Source: Paractinoplanes aksuensis
GTDB lineage: Bacteria; Actinomycetota; Actinomycetes; Mycobacteriales; Micromonosporaceae
Direction of reading: 5' to 3'
NCBI RefSeq assembly: GCF_024137025.1
Contig: NZ_JAMYJR010000030.1
Coordinates: 1-64,000, forward strand
Length of the DNA stretch: 64,000 bases
Below are positions 50,694-59,132 of this stretch, one piece after another. The translations under genes and the position numbers were made by a program. Each line of letters opens with the position of its first letter. Within the stretch, counting starts at the first letter, position 1. Below the pieces are notes generated by a model. The model saw nothing but the letters and a program-made list of their open reading frames with translations, searched no databases and was not told the origin of the DNA.

Positions 50694-51041
50694 GTGGAGA
50701 TTCTGGATTACGGGGCGGACACGGGCCGGACGATCGAGGCGTACGGCAGCGTGGGTCTCACGGCCAAGGCCGTGGTGCGGGCCGACAACCTTGCGGTGAC
50801 CGTTCTGCGGGTGGCGGCCGGTGGCGAGGTCGGCCGGCATCCGGCGCCGGTGGGCCAGTTGATGCTGCTGACCGAGGGTAGCGGGTCGGTGCGGTCGGGC
50901 GACGGCGAATGGCGGACCGTCGTGGCCGGCCAGGGCGTGATGTGGCAGCCGGGCGAGGAGCACACCACCCGCGCGGCCGAGGACCTCACTCTTGTCGTGC
51001 TGGAGATGGACGGTCTCGAGCCGGCCGTGTCCGGCCGTTGA
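50694..51041 (+). CDS. Small cupin protein
   Basis: A 115-residue single cupin domain. Motif 1 is reduced (GGEVGRHPAPVGQLMLLTEG), with one His and a Gln where Glu is usual. Motif 2 is GVMWQPGEEHTTRA. Function is unknown. The last 56 bp overlap the end of the SDR gene on the opposite strand, an unusually long convergent overlap. Confidence 0.82.
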   Translation: MEILDYGADTGRTIEAYGSVGLTAKAVVRADNLAVTVLRVAAGGEVGRHPAPVGQLMLLTEGSGSVRSGDGEWRTVVAGQGVMWQPGEEHTTRAAEDLTLVVLEMDGLEPAVSGR

Positions 51042-51858
51042 CCGCGGCGGTGACCAGGGCGATCAGCTTCGTGTGGCCGACCGGGGCGAGGCGGGCCAGC
51101 AGGTCGGGGAGTTTGGCGCTGGAGGCGATCAGCAGGCGGGCCCGGCGGCGGGTCACGGCGTCGAGGATCTGGGCCGCGGCCTTCTCGGCCGGGAAGGTCA
51201 GCAGGGCGTCGAACGACTTCAGTTGCGGGGCCAGTTCGGCCACGGGCACCTTGCTGCCGATGCGGGCGTTGACGGCGATGCTGGTGCGGATGCCGCCCGG
51301 GTGCACGGTGGTCACGCCCACGCCGTTCTCGGACAGTTCGGCCCGCAGCACCTGGCTCAGGCCGCGCAGGGCGAACTTGCTGGCCGAGTACGCGCTCTGC
51401 CCGTACGGCGCGATCAGGCCGAACAGGCTGGACACGTTGACCAGGTGGCCGCCCGGAGTCGCGGTCAGCGCGGGCAGCAGGGCGTGGGTCAGCAGCATCG
51501 GGGCGCGGAAGTTCACGTTCATCACGGTCTCGAACTCGTCCACCGTGATCTGGTCGAAGCGGCCGCCGAGGGCGATCCCGGCGTTGTTGATCAGCAGCCC
51601 GAGCCGGGGATGGGCGGCCAGCACCTGATCGGCGACGGCGGTGACCTGGTCCCGGTCGCTCAGATCGGCCTTGATCGTCTCGACGGTCAGTGCCGGGTGA
51701 GCCTCGCGGATGCGGGCCGCGACGTCGTCCAACGGCGAGACGTCGACCAGCACGAGATGACTGCCGCGGCGGGCCAGACCGTACGCCAGTTGCTCGCCGA
51801 TGCCGCTGGCGGCGCCGGTCAGGACGGCGGTGCGCCCGGCGAACCGGTACGGGGTCAT
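50986..51858 (-). CDS. Short-chain dehydrogenase, SadH-like
   Basis: A 290-residue SDR. Nucleotide loop TGAASGIGEQLA near residue 14, NNAG motif LLINNAGIALGG, and catalytic Ser (NVSSLFG) with YSASKFALRG. The C-terminal extension matches SadH-type enzymes of the mycobacterial mymA operon. ATG 51858 overlaps the BVMO stop (4 bp) and has GGAGG upstream. Confidence 0.9.
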   Translation of the reverse strand: MTPYRFAGRTAVLTGAASGIGEQLAYGLARRGSHLVLVDVSPLDDVAARIREAHPALTVETIKADLSDRDQVTAVADQVLAAHPRLGLLINNAGIALGGRFDQITVDEFETVMNVNFRAPMLLTHALLPALTATPGGHLVNVSSLFGLIAPYGQSAYSASKFALRGLSQVLRAELSENGVGVTTVHPGGIRTSIAVNARIGSKVPVAELAPQLKSFDALLTFPAEKAAAQILDAVTRRRARLLIASSAKLPDLLARLAPVGHTKLIALVTAAVNGRTRPARDRPSPARQE

Positions 51859-53294
51859 GGGGTTGCCTCCTGGAAGGTCATGTCGCGGGTGACGTCGGCC
51901 CGCGGGGTGGTGATCACGTCCCGCAGGTAGTTCTGCCGCACGATCCACGGCGCCCGGTCGCCCTGGCGCGGGAAGAGGTCGAGCGCGCGCTGCACGTACC
52001 CCGACGACAGGTCGAGCAGCGGCCGGCCGGTGCCGCCGGGCGAGGTCGGGGTGGCCACGGCGAGCCCGTGCCGGTCCATGTGCCGCAGCAGCCGCATGAC
52101 GTAGCGGTGCGAGAGGTCGGCCCGCAGCGTCCACGACGCGTTGACGTACCCGATGCAATAGGCCAAATTCGGTACGCCGCTGAGCATCAACCCACGGTAG
52201 GCCGCGCGCTCGCCGATCTTCACCAGGGCGCCGTCGACCGACACTTCGACGCCCCCGATGGGCAGCAGTCGCAGGCCGGTGGCCGAGACGACGATGTCGG
52301 CCTCGAGCACGCGCCCCGAGCGCAGCCGGATGCCCGACGGCACGAACCGGTCGATGTGGTCGGTGACCACCGACGCCCGGCCGGCGCGGATCTCTTCCCA
52401 CAGGTCGCCGCCCGGGATCACGCAGAGCCGCTGGTCCCACGGGTCGTAGGTGGGCTTGAAGTGCTCGTCCACATAGGCCTCGTCGCCGAGCCCGCGCACC
52501 GCCATCTTGCGCAACGCTCGGCGCACGCGCTGCGGCCGGCGCCGCGCGAGCTGATAGAAGCCCTGGGTGAGCAGGATGTTCTTGGCCCGGGCGAGCGCGT
52601 TGGCGGGCCGCGCCGGCAGCACCCGGCGCAGGGCGTCGGCGATCACATCGCGGCGGGGGAGCGAGGTCAGGTACGTGGGGGAGCGCTGCAGCATCGTCAC
52701 GTGCGCGGCGGTCGGTGACATCGCGGGCACCAGCGTCACGGCGGTCGCACCACTGCCGATCACGACGACGCGCCGGCCCCGATAGTCGAGGTCGCTCGGC
52801 CACGACTGTGGATGAACGATCCGGCCGCCGAAAGCGGACAGGCCGGGGAAATCGGGCTGGTACCCGGCCTCGTACGAGTAGTAGCCCGTGCAGGCGTACA
52901 GAAAACCGCAGGTCAGCGTGGAACCGTCGACCAGTCGCACGGTCCAGCGCGATTCGCGCGACGACCAGTCGGCCGTCACCACCCTGGCCCCGAACCGGAT
53001 GTGGCTCGTGATCCCGGCGTCGTTCGCGGTCTCCCGGATGTAGGCCCGGATCTTGTCCCCCGAGGCCAGCGACTGCGTGTCGGTCCACGGCCGGAAGGGG
53101 TAGCTCAGCGTGAACATGTCCGAATCGGAACGCACGCCCGGGTAGCGGAACAGATCCCAGGTGCCGCCGATCGCCTCCCGAGCCTCCAGAATCGCGTACG
53201 TCTTGCCGGGAAACGCCGCCTGCAGACGCCACGCGGCCCCGACCCCGGACAGACCCGCCCCGATGATCAGGACGTCGAACTGGTCACCGTCCAT
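51855..53294 (-). CDS. Baeyer-Villiger-type flavin monooxygenase (EthA/MymA-like)
   Basis: A 479-residue class B flavoprotein monooxygenase. FAD loop IGAGLSGVG near residue 11, signature GTWDLFRYPGVRSDSDMFTL characteristic of EthA/MymA, fingerprint FGGRIVHPQSWP, and NADPH loop VVVIGSGATAVTL. These enzymes oxidise ketones, sulfides or activate thioamides. First gene of a two-gene operon with the SadH-like SDR. Confidence 0.93.
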   Translation of the reverse strand: MDGDQFDVLIIGAGLSGVGAAWRLQAAFPGKTYAILEAREAIGGTWDLFRYPGVRSDSDMFTLSYPFRPWTDTQSLASGDKIRAYIRETANDAGITSHIRFGARVVTADWSSRESRWTVRLVDGSTLTCGFLYACTGYYSYEAGYQPDFPGLSAFGGRIVHPQSWPSDLDYRGRRVVVIGSGATAVTLVPAMSPTAAHVTMLQRSPTYLTSLPRRDVIADALRRVLPARPANALARAKNILLTQGFYQLARRRPQRVRRALRKMAVRGLGDEAYVDEHFKPTYDPWDQRLCVIPGGDLWEEIRAGRASVVTDHIDRFVPSGIRLRSGRVLEADIVVSATGLRLLPIGGVEVSVDGALVKIGERAAYRGLMLSGVPNLAYCIGYVNASWTLRADLSHRYVMRLLRHMDRHGLAVATPTSPGGTGRPLLDLSSGYVQRALDLFPRQGDRAPWIVRQNYLRDVITTPRADVTRDMTFQEATP

Positions 53295-53342
53295 GGCTGG
53301 TCTCCTCCCGGTACGCCGGCGTTCCTCTACCAGAGGTATCTG

Positions 53343-53846
53343 TTACCCCTGAGTAACGTCAAGCATGCGGACGGCGAGCTCGATCTGCCAGCGGGTCTTC
53401 ATCCGCTCGGTGCGGGGGTCGGTGAGGTAGGCCTCGTAGCGGCAGGCGAAGCGGTCGCCGGTGGGATTCTCGAGGACGTCCATCGGGAGGTTCTGGGCGC
53501 GGATCCAGGTGAGCAGGGTTTTGTTGGCCTGGCGGCCGTGGTTGACGTATTTCAGGAATGCGTAGTCGCCGGCGGGGAGGGTGCCGGGTATTACGCGGTT
53601 GTCGCCGTTCACGGGCTTGTCCAGGATGACGCCTACTTCTACGTCCATGTCGGCTTCCATTGCTACGACGTGCAGGCGGAAGAACGTGTGGCCGTAGGTC
53701 AGGTCGCGGGTGTCGAGCCATGTGTAGAGCTCGTCCATGAGTTTGTCGCGGACGGCGAACATGCCGCGGAACGGGGTCACCACGCGGATGCCGGCGGTGT
53801 GCTGTTCGGGGCGGGTGGCCACGGCGGGACCCTCGAGAATCTCCAC
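53343..53846 (-). CDS. GyrI-like effector-binding domain protein
   Basis: A 167-residue protein with the SHS2/GyrI-like small-molecule-binding fold: FRGMFAVRDKLMDELYTWL, DMDVEVGVILDKPV and TLPAGDYAFLKYVNHG, ending TRWQIELAVRML. Related domains bind drugs or cationic dyes. No DNA-binding part is attached. Start GTG 53846. Confidence 0.8.
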   Translation of the reverse strand: MEILEGPAVATRPEQHTAGIRVVTPFRGMFAVRDKLMDELYTWLDTRDLTYGHTFFRLHVVAMEADMDVEVGVILDKPVNGDNRVIPGTLPAGDYAFLKYVNHGRQANKTLLTWIRAQNLPMDVLENPTGDRFACRYEAYLTDPRTERMKTRWQIELAVRMLDVTQG

Positions 53847-54017
53847 TCCGGCAGATTAGTGGCCCTCTTGGTTACGTACGGAAATGGGTCTGTGACTCTT
53901 TGTGAGCGTACGAATGTGATTCTGTCTGATCGCGCTCTTGACCTCGGACTTTAGGGTTTTCGGCGGGGCGGATCGGGGGGTGGAAAAGGTCGGACCGCCG
54001 TGTGAGATTGGTTCGCG

Positions 54018-54248
54018 GTGTCTGCGCTCGAACGCGCGGCTGAAGCGTTCGAGGAGGATCGGTTGGACAGCGCTGACTTCGCCCTGCAGGCCTACGACGA
54101 GGGGCGGGCCGACGGTGTGGCCGGGCGTCGCGACCAGGAACGCGGGCAGGACGCGGACTATCGCGTGGGTGTGGCCGACGGCGAGCTCGAGGCGTTCGAG
54201 ACCGACCTGATCGCGGCCATCCGCAAGGCGATGGACGGCAAGCGCTGA
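54018..54248 (+). CDS. Small acidic protein, first of a tandem paralogue pair
   Basis: A 76-residue acidic protein from GTG 54018. The core reads YDEGRADGVAGRRDQERG then DYRVGVADGELEAFETDL. The same pattern occurs in the next gene. The spaced small residues (GxxDGxAG) resemble short helical repeats. I do not know this family. Confidence 0.65.
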   Translation: MSALERAAEAFEEDRLDSADFALQAYDEGRADGVAGRRDQERGQDADYRVGVADGELEAFETDLIAAIRKAMDGKR

Positions 54249-54446
54249 ATGGACGACGAGATCTTCGCGTACGTCACGGGGCGGTCCGACGGCATCGCCG
54301 GGCACCGTGACCCGGTGCGCGCGGCCGACGTGACCACCGGGGCGGACTACCGGATGGGGTTCCTGGACGGGCGGATCGAAGTGTTCCACCTGCTCGCCGC
54401 CGTGCGCCGGATCCAGGACGAGTCGGACGGCGACTTCCTGCGCTGA
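54249..54446 (+). CDS. Small acidic protein, second of the pair
   Basis: A 65-residue protein whose ATG directly follows the previous TGA. Core: VTGRSDGIAGHRDPVRA then DYRMGFLDGRIEVFHLL, clearly paralogous to its neighbour. Function unknown. Confidence 0.65.
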   Translation: MDDEIFAYVTGRSDGIAGHRDPVRAADVTTGADYRMGFLDGRIEVFHLLAAVRRIQDESDGDFLR

Positions 54447-54518
54447 GGTGACACCGGCTTATTGCCCCCGAAACACGGCGACGACATTGCGGTAACCGGG
54501 CCTGGGAACGCTGACGGG

Positions 54519-55622
54519 ATGACCGAGGGCGCACTGACCGGCTTCACCGTGGCCGTGACCGCGGAACGGCGGCGCGACGAGATGGCCGCGCTGCTCACCC
54601 GGCGCGGCGCCCGGGTCGTCACCGCCTCGGCCATCAGCATCGTGCCGCTGGCCGACGACGACGCGCTGCACGCGGCCACCGAGGCCTGCATCGGGCTCGC
54701 CCCCGACCTGGTCGTGGCCACCACCGGATTCGGATTCCGCGGCTGGCTCGAGGCGGCCGAGGGCTGGGGCCTGGCCGAACGGCTGCGCGAGGTGCTGGGC
54801 CGGGCCCGGATCATCGCGCGCGGGCCCAAACCGTGCGGGGCGATCCGCGCGGCCGGGCTCACCGAGGACTGGGCCGCCCCGACCGAGTCGACCGACGAGA
54901 TCCTGGAACGACTGCTGGCCGAGGGGGTCGCCGGGCAGCGGATCGTGGTGCAGGAGCACGGCGAGCCCCAGACCGAGTTCGTGGCCGCCCTGCGCGGGGC
55001 GGGCGCGGCGGTCGTCGAAGTGCCGGTGTACCGCTGGGTGCTTCCGTCCGACCTGGGTCCCGTACGCCGCCTGGTCGATCAGATCGCGGCCGGGCAGATC
55101 GACGCCGTGACGTTCACGAGCGCGCCCGCGGTCAAGGCGTTCCTGCAGGTGGCGGGGGAGTCCGAGGCGGTCGTGCTGGAGCGGTTGGCCGGCGGCACCC
55201 TGGCCGCGTGCGTCGGGCCGGTCACGGCGGCTCCGCTGGCCGAGAAGGGGGTGCCGTTCGTCATGCCGGAGCGGTACCGGCTCGGGGCGCTGATCAAGAC
55301 GTTGACCGATGAGCTGCCGCGGCGGTCGGTGAAGCTGGGGGTGGCCGGGTCGACGCTCGAGATGCGGGGGCACGCGGTGCTCATCGACGGGGTGCCGCAC
55401 ACGCTGGCACCGGCGGCGATGGCGATCCTGACCTCGTTGGCGGCGCGGCCCGGGGTGGTGGTGTCGAAAGAGCAGTTGATCGCGGCTCTGCCCCGGGGCA
55501 ATGACGGGCATGCGGTTGACGTTGCTGTGGCTCGGTTGCGGAGTGCGCTCGGGTCCGGCCGCCACATCGAGACGGTCATCAAGCGCGGCTACCGGCTGCG
55601 CCTGGACGAGCCCGCCGCCTGA
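54519..55622 (+). CDS. hemD: Uroporphyrinogen-III synthase with C-terminal winged helix
   Basis: A 367-residue fusion. Residues 1-260 are a HemD-like two-lobed domain (GFTVAVTAERRRDEMAALLTRRG, TGFGFRGWLEAAEGWG, TFTSAPAVKAFL). Residues 280-365 are an OmpR-type winged helix (VVVSKEQLIAALPRG, HAVDVAVARLRSALG, IKRGYRLRL). This fusion is recurrent in actinobacterial nitrate and nitrite clusters, where it may both make uroporphyrinogen III for siroheme and act as a regulator. ATG 54519. Confidence 0.9.
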   Translation: MTEGALTGFTVAVTAERRRDEMAALLTRRGARVVTASAISIVPLADDDALHAATEACIGLAPDLVVATTGFGFRGWLEAAEGWGLAERLREVLGRARIIARGPKPCGAIRAAGLTEDWAAPTESTDEILERLLAEGVAGQRIVVQEHGEPQTEFVAALRGAGAAVVEVPVYRWVLPSDLGPVRRLVDQIAAGQIDAVTFTSAPAVKAFLQVAGESEAVVLERLAGGTLAACVGPVTAAPLAEKGVPFVMPERYRLGALIKTLTDELPRRSVKLGVAGSTLEMRGHAVLIDGVPHTLAPAAMAILTSLAARPGVVVSKEQLIAALPRGNDGHAVDVAVARLRSALGSGRHIETVIKRGYRLRLDEPAA

Positions 55623-55666
55623 GATTTTGCGTTGCCGGGGCCGATTTCCTGGTCGGAGCGGCTTCC

Positions 55667-55736
55667 TGGCCGGGGCCGCCCTCTTGGCCGGTGCGGCTTT
55701 CTGGCCGGGGCTGCCCTCTTGGCCGATGCGGCTTTC
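55667..55736. repeat. 35-bp tandem repeat between hemD and the chelatase gene
   Basis: Two copies of a 35-bp unit starting TGGCCGGGGCCGCCCTCTTG, plus diverged partial copies on both sides. The period is not a multiple of three and the segment is non-coding. Confidence 0.88.
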
Positions 55737-55807
55737 TCGGCCGGCGAGCGCAACAGCTGAACGGCCGCAACGTCGCGGTGAAGCCCTCATGATCGGAAGG
55801 CCTTCGC

Positions 55808-56656
55808 ATGCCCGCTCTCATTGCCGTTGCTCACGGAACCCGCAGCCCCGCCGGTCAGGCGCAGATCCGCGACCTCGTCGCCCGGGTCGCCGCTCGCCGG
55901 CCTGGTCTGGACGTCCGCCTCGCCTACGTGGACGTGCAGGAGCCCAAGGTCGCCGAGCTCACCCGCGTGCTGCCCGATGCGGTAGTGGTCCCTCTGCTGC
56001 TTTCCGCCGGCTATCACGTACGGGTCGACATCGCCGAAGCCGTGGCCGGCACCTCGATTCCGGTGACGAAGCCGCTGGGACCCGATGACGTGCTGCTCGC
56101 CGCCATGATGCGCCGGCTGCCCGACGCCGACGCCGTGGTGCTGGCCGCGGCCGGTTCGTCCGACCCCGCCTGGCGCGCCGACGTCGAGAAAGTGGCGTCC
56201 GATCTTGATCTTGCGGGGTGCCGCCGCCTCCCCCGCCCGCCCGGGGTTGGGGTTGGTGGTGGGGGCAATCCTACTCAGCGCCAAGTCAACGGAAGCGAGT
56301 TGTCCACAGGCGCCGACGGTCCAGCCCGGCATCCATCCACAGGCGCCGACGGTCCGGCTCGGTTCCCGTTCGCAGGCGCTGATGGTCCGGGCGGGTACCG
56401 TGCTCCGGTCTCCGTCGGATACGTCTCCGGGCCGGGGCCTCGGGTGGCCGACCTCGTCGCCGGCCTCCGGCAGCGCGGTGCCCGGAGAATTGCCGTAGCC
56501 TCGTACTTCCTCGCCGACGGCCTGTTCTATCGCAGCCTGCACAAGGCCGGCGCCGACGCCGTCACCCCGCCGCTCTGTCTCGACCCCGCCGTGACCGACC
56601 TCGTGCTCCGCCGGTACGAATCCGCTCTCCTCACATCGGCCGAGCGCCGCTTGTAG
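55808..56656 (+). CDS. Sirohydrochlorin chelatase (CbiX/SirB type) with repeat insertion
   Basis: A 282-residue protein. The CbiX fold starts LIAVAHGTRSPAG, with metal His10, and continues VPLLLSAGYHVRVDI with the second His; the second half is AVASYFLADGLFYRSL. It inserts metal into sirohydrochlorin, here iron for the NirB siroheme. Residues 145-198 are a Gly/Pro-rich insertion with three 11-residue repeats not seen in normal family members (about 230-250 residues). ATG 55808. Confidence 0.9.
   Translation: MPALIAVAHGTRSPAGQAQIRDLVARVAARRPGLDVRLAYVDVQEPKVAELTRVLPDAVVVPLLLSAGYHVRVDIAEAVAGTSIPVTKPLGPDDVLLAAMMRRLPDADAVVLAAAGSSDPAWRADVEKVASDLDLAGCRRLPRPPGVGVGGGGNPTQRQVNGSELSTGADGPARHPSTGADGPARFPFAGADGPGGYRAPVSVGYVSGPGPRVADLVAGLRQRGARRIAVASYFLADGLFYRSLHKAGADAVTPPLCLDPAVTDLVLRRYESALLTSAERRL
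56303..56401 (+). repeat. Three 33-bp in-frame repeats in the chelatase gene
   Basis: Three 33-bp units encode STGADGPARHP, STGADGPARFP and FAGADGPGGYR (residues 166-198). The first begins at TTGTCCACA (56300), which also matches an actinobacterial DnaA box. Confidence 0.9.
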
Positions 56657-56724
56657 GGTTTTTCGTACGCCGCCGCAACGGCCACGGTCTCGCCGCTAAA
56701 CAATCAGCTCCGAGTATTCGGGGT

Positions 56725-58782
56725 GTGACGGCGACCGATACGCACTGCCCCTACTGCGCCCTGCAGTGCGGCATGACGCTGACCCCCGAGATTCCGCGGG
56801 TCCGGCTCGAGCCGCGCGATTTCCCGGTCAACAAGGGCGGCCTGTGCGCCAAGGGTTTCACCGCGGCCGATCTGCTCGACCACAAGGATCGGCTGCTTAC
56901 CCCGCTCGTGCGCAAAAGCGACCGGAACAGCCCGCTGCGCGAGGCCACCTGGGACGAAGCGCTCGACCGCATTACCGCCGCCATCACTACCGCGCAGCAG
57001 AAGTACGGACGGGACAGCGTCGGCGCTTTCGGCGGGGGCGGGCTGACCAACGAGAAGGCGTACGCGCTCGGCAAGTTCGTGCGGGTGACGTTGCGCAGCT
57101 CTTCGATCGACTACAACGGGCGCTTCTGCATGTCGAGCGCGGCCACCGCGGCCAACCGTTCCTTCGGTATCGACCGCGGGTTGCCGTTCCCGATCGAGGA
57201 CATCGCTCAGGCGAAGACCGTTCTGCTGGTGGGGGCGAATCCGGCCGATGCCATGCCGCCGAGCATGCAATACCTGGACGCGGGGCGGGAGCACGGCGCC
57301 CGCCACATCGTCGTCGACCCGCGGCGGACGAATACGGCGGCCGGGGCCTATCTGCACCTGCAACCGTTGCCGGGCACGGATCTGGCGCTGGCCAACGGAT
57401 TGCTGCATATCGCCATTCGCGAGGGGTACGTCGACCACGACTATATCGCGGCGCGCACGACCGGATTCGAGGCCGTGAAGGCGGCCACCAACTCGTATTG
57501 GCCGGAGCGGGTCGAGCGCCTGACCGGCGTACCGGAGAACCGGCTGCGGGAAACGGTGCGCCTGCTCGCGACGGCGGGCCCGGCGATGATTCTGACCGCC
57601 CGCGGCGCCGAGCAGCACAGCAACGGCACCGACACCGCGCAGGCGTACCTCAATCTGGCTCTGGCTCTCGGTCTGGTCGGCCGGCCCTTCTCCGGGTACG
57701 GGACCATCACCGGGCAGGGCAACGGTCAGGGCGGCCGCGAGCACGGGCAGAAGGCTGATCAGCTGCCGGGCTACCGGAAACTGGACGATCCGGCGGCTCG
57801 GAAACACGTGGCCGCCGTGTGGGGAATCGATCCCGACGACCTTCCGGGGCCGGGCAAGTCGGCGTACGAAATGCTGACCGACGACCGCCTGCGGGTGCTC
57901 ATGGTGCTGGCCAGCAACATTGTCGTCAGTGCCCCGCACAGCAATCACGTGCGCAGCAAGCTGGAAGCCCTCGATTTCCTCGTCGTCTCCGACATTTTCC
58001 GGTCCGAGACGGCCGAGCTCGCCGATGTCGTTCTCCCCGTCGCCCAGTGGGCCGAGGAGGAGGGCACGATGACCAATCTCGAGGGCCGCGTTCTGCGCCG
58101 CAAACGTGCGTTGCCGCCGCCGCCCGACGTGAAGTCCGACCTCGAGATGCTCGCCGAACTGGCGGCGCGTCTGGGTCGGCACGAAAGCAGCGACCCCCGC
58201 GTGGTCTTCGACGAGTTGCGCCGGGCCAGTGCGGGCGGCATCGCCGATTACGCCGGTATCACCTATGAGCGGATCGAGCGCGAGGACGGCGTTTTCTGGC
58301 CCTGCCCCAGCGAGGACCATCCGGGCACGCCCCGTCTTTTCGCGGACGGCTTCCCGACCGCGAACGGCAAGGCGAAACTCATCGCCGTTCATCATCGGGA
58401 CCCGGCCGAGATGCCGGACAAGCAATTCCCGTACGTGCTGACGACCGGCCGCAACATGCAGCACTACCAGAGCGGCACTCAGACCCGGCGGGTGAAGGCG
58501 CTCAACGTGGCGCTGCCCGAGCCTCGCGCCGAGATCCACCCCGACCTGGCCCGCCGCCACGGCATCAACGACGGCGACCTGGTCGAACTGCGCAGCCGCC
58601 GCGGCGTCGCGGTGCTGCGGGCCCGGCTCTCCGACGGGATCCGCCCGGACACCGTCTTCGCCCCCTTCCACTGGCCGGGCGCGAACGCGCTGACCGATCC
58701 GGCCCTCGACCCGCACTCGCGGATGCCCGCCTTCAAGGCGTGCGCGGTCGCCATCACCCGGCATGAGAAAGGAACCGATTAG
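56725..58782 (+). CDS. nasC: Assimilatory nitrate reductase, molybdopterin subunit
   Basis: A 685-residue Mo-bis-MGD oxidoreductase. An N-terminal [4Fe-4S] site uses Cys8, Cys11, Cys15 and Cys41. Typical elements follow: NGRFCMSSAATAANRSFG with the likely Mo-ligand Cys, VDPRRTNTA, GQGNGQGGREHG, and the C-terminal molydopterin domain (TTGRNMQHYQSGTQTRR). It reduces nitrate to nitrite in the cytoplasm. The NasC/NarB type is supported by the downstream nirBD and narK genes. GTG 56725. Confidence 0.92.
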   Translation: MTATDTHCPYCALQCGMTLTPEIPRVRLEPRDFPVNKGGLCAKGFTAADLLDHKDRLLTPLVRKSDRNSPLREATWDEALDRITAAITTAQQKYGRDSVGAFGGGGLTNEKAYALGKFVRVTLRSSSIDYNGRFCMSSAATAANRSFGIDRGLPFPIEDIAQAKTVLLVGANPADAMPPSMQYLDAGREHGARHIVVDPRRTNTAAGAYLHLQPLPGTDLALANGLLHIAIREGYVDHDYIAARTTGFEAVKAATNSYWPERVERLTGVPENRLRETVRLLATAGPAMILTARGAEQHSNGTDTAQAYLNLALALGLVGRPFSGYGTITGQGNGQGGREHGQKADQLPGYRKLDDPAARKHVAAVWGIDPDDLPGPGKSAYEMLTDDRLRVLMVLASNIVVSAPHSNHVRSKLEALDFLVVSDIFRSETAELADVVLPVAQWAEEEGTMTNLEGRVLRRKRALPPPPDVKSDLEMLAELAARLGRHESSDPRVVFDELRRASAGGIADYAGITYERIEREDGVFWPCPSEDHPGTPRLFADGFPTANGKAKLIAVHHRDPAEMPDKQFPYVLTTGRNMQHYQSGTQTRRVKALNVALPEPRAEIHPDLARRHGINDGDLVELRSRRGVAVLRARLSDGIRPDTVFAPFHWPGANALTDPALDPHSRMPAFKACAVAITRHEKGTD

Positions 58783-58784
58783 CG

Positions 58785-59132
58785 GTGCACTCCACCCCAC
58801 GATTCCTGCAAGGCGTCTTTTCGTTCGAGGGCAAGGGTCTCGAACGGCCCGCGCCGATCGATCCGGCCCTGTCCTACGTGGTGCCGAACGGCATCACCGC
58901 GCAGGCCGTCTATTTCCGGGGCGGCAACGCCGCGGCCGAACTCGTCAGCGTGGTGCTGATGCGCGACGGCAGCCCGATGCGCTATTTCCCGATCGGGGCC
59001 AAGAGTGACGTCCACGTGCCGCTGCGCGTGGTCGAGGATCTGGCCGCGGGCACGACCGTGGAGCTGTGGCTGGCCGCGCCGGTCGGGGTCTCCGGCGCCG
59101 TCGTCGTCGACCTCGGGCTGGTGGAGATCTGA
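58785..59132 (+). CDS. Small protein of the nitrate cluster
   Basis: A 115-residue beta-rich protein from GTG 58785, two bases after the nitrate reductase stop; its stop overlaps the nirB start by one base. It has no cysteines or membrane segment. Proteins of this kind recur between nasC and nirB in actinobacteria. An assembly or electron-transfer role is guesswork. Confidence 0.7.
   Translation: MHSTPRFLQGVFSFEGKGLERPAPIDPALSYVVPNGITAQAVYFRGGNAAAELVSVVLMRDGSPMRYFPIGAKSDVHVPLRVVEDLAAGTTVELWLAAPVGVSGAVVVDLGLVEI

Noticed and set aside
54447..54518. GlnR box upstream of hemD (GTGAC, GAAAC and GTAAC-like pentamers)
   Set aside because: Pentamers occur, but not with the required 6-bp spacing. 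A GlnR footprint would decide.
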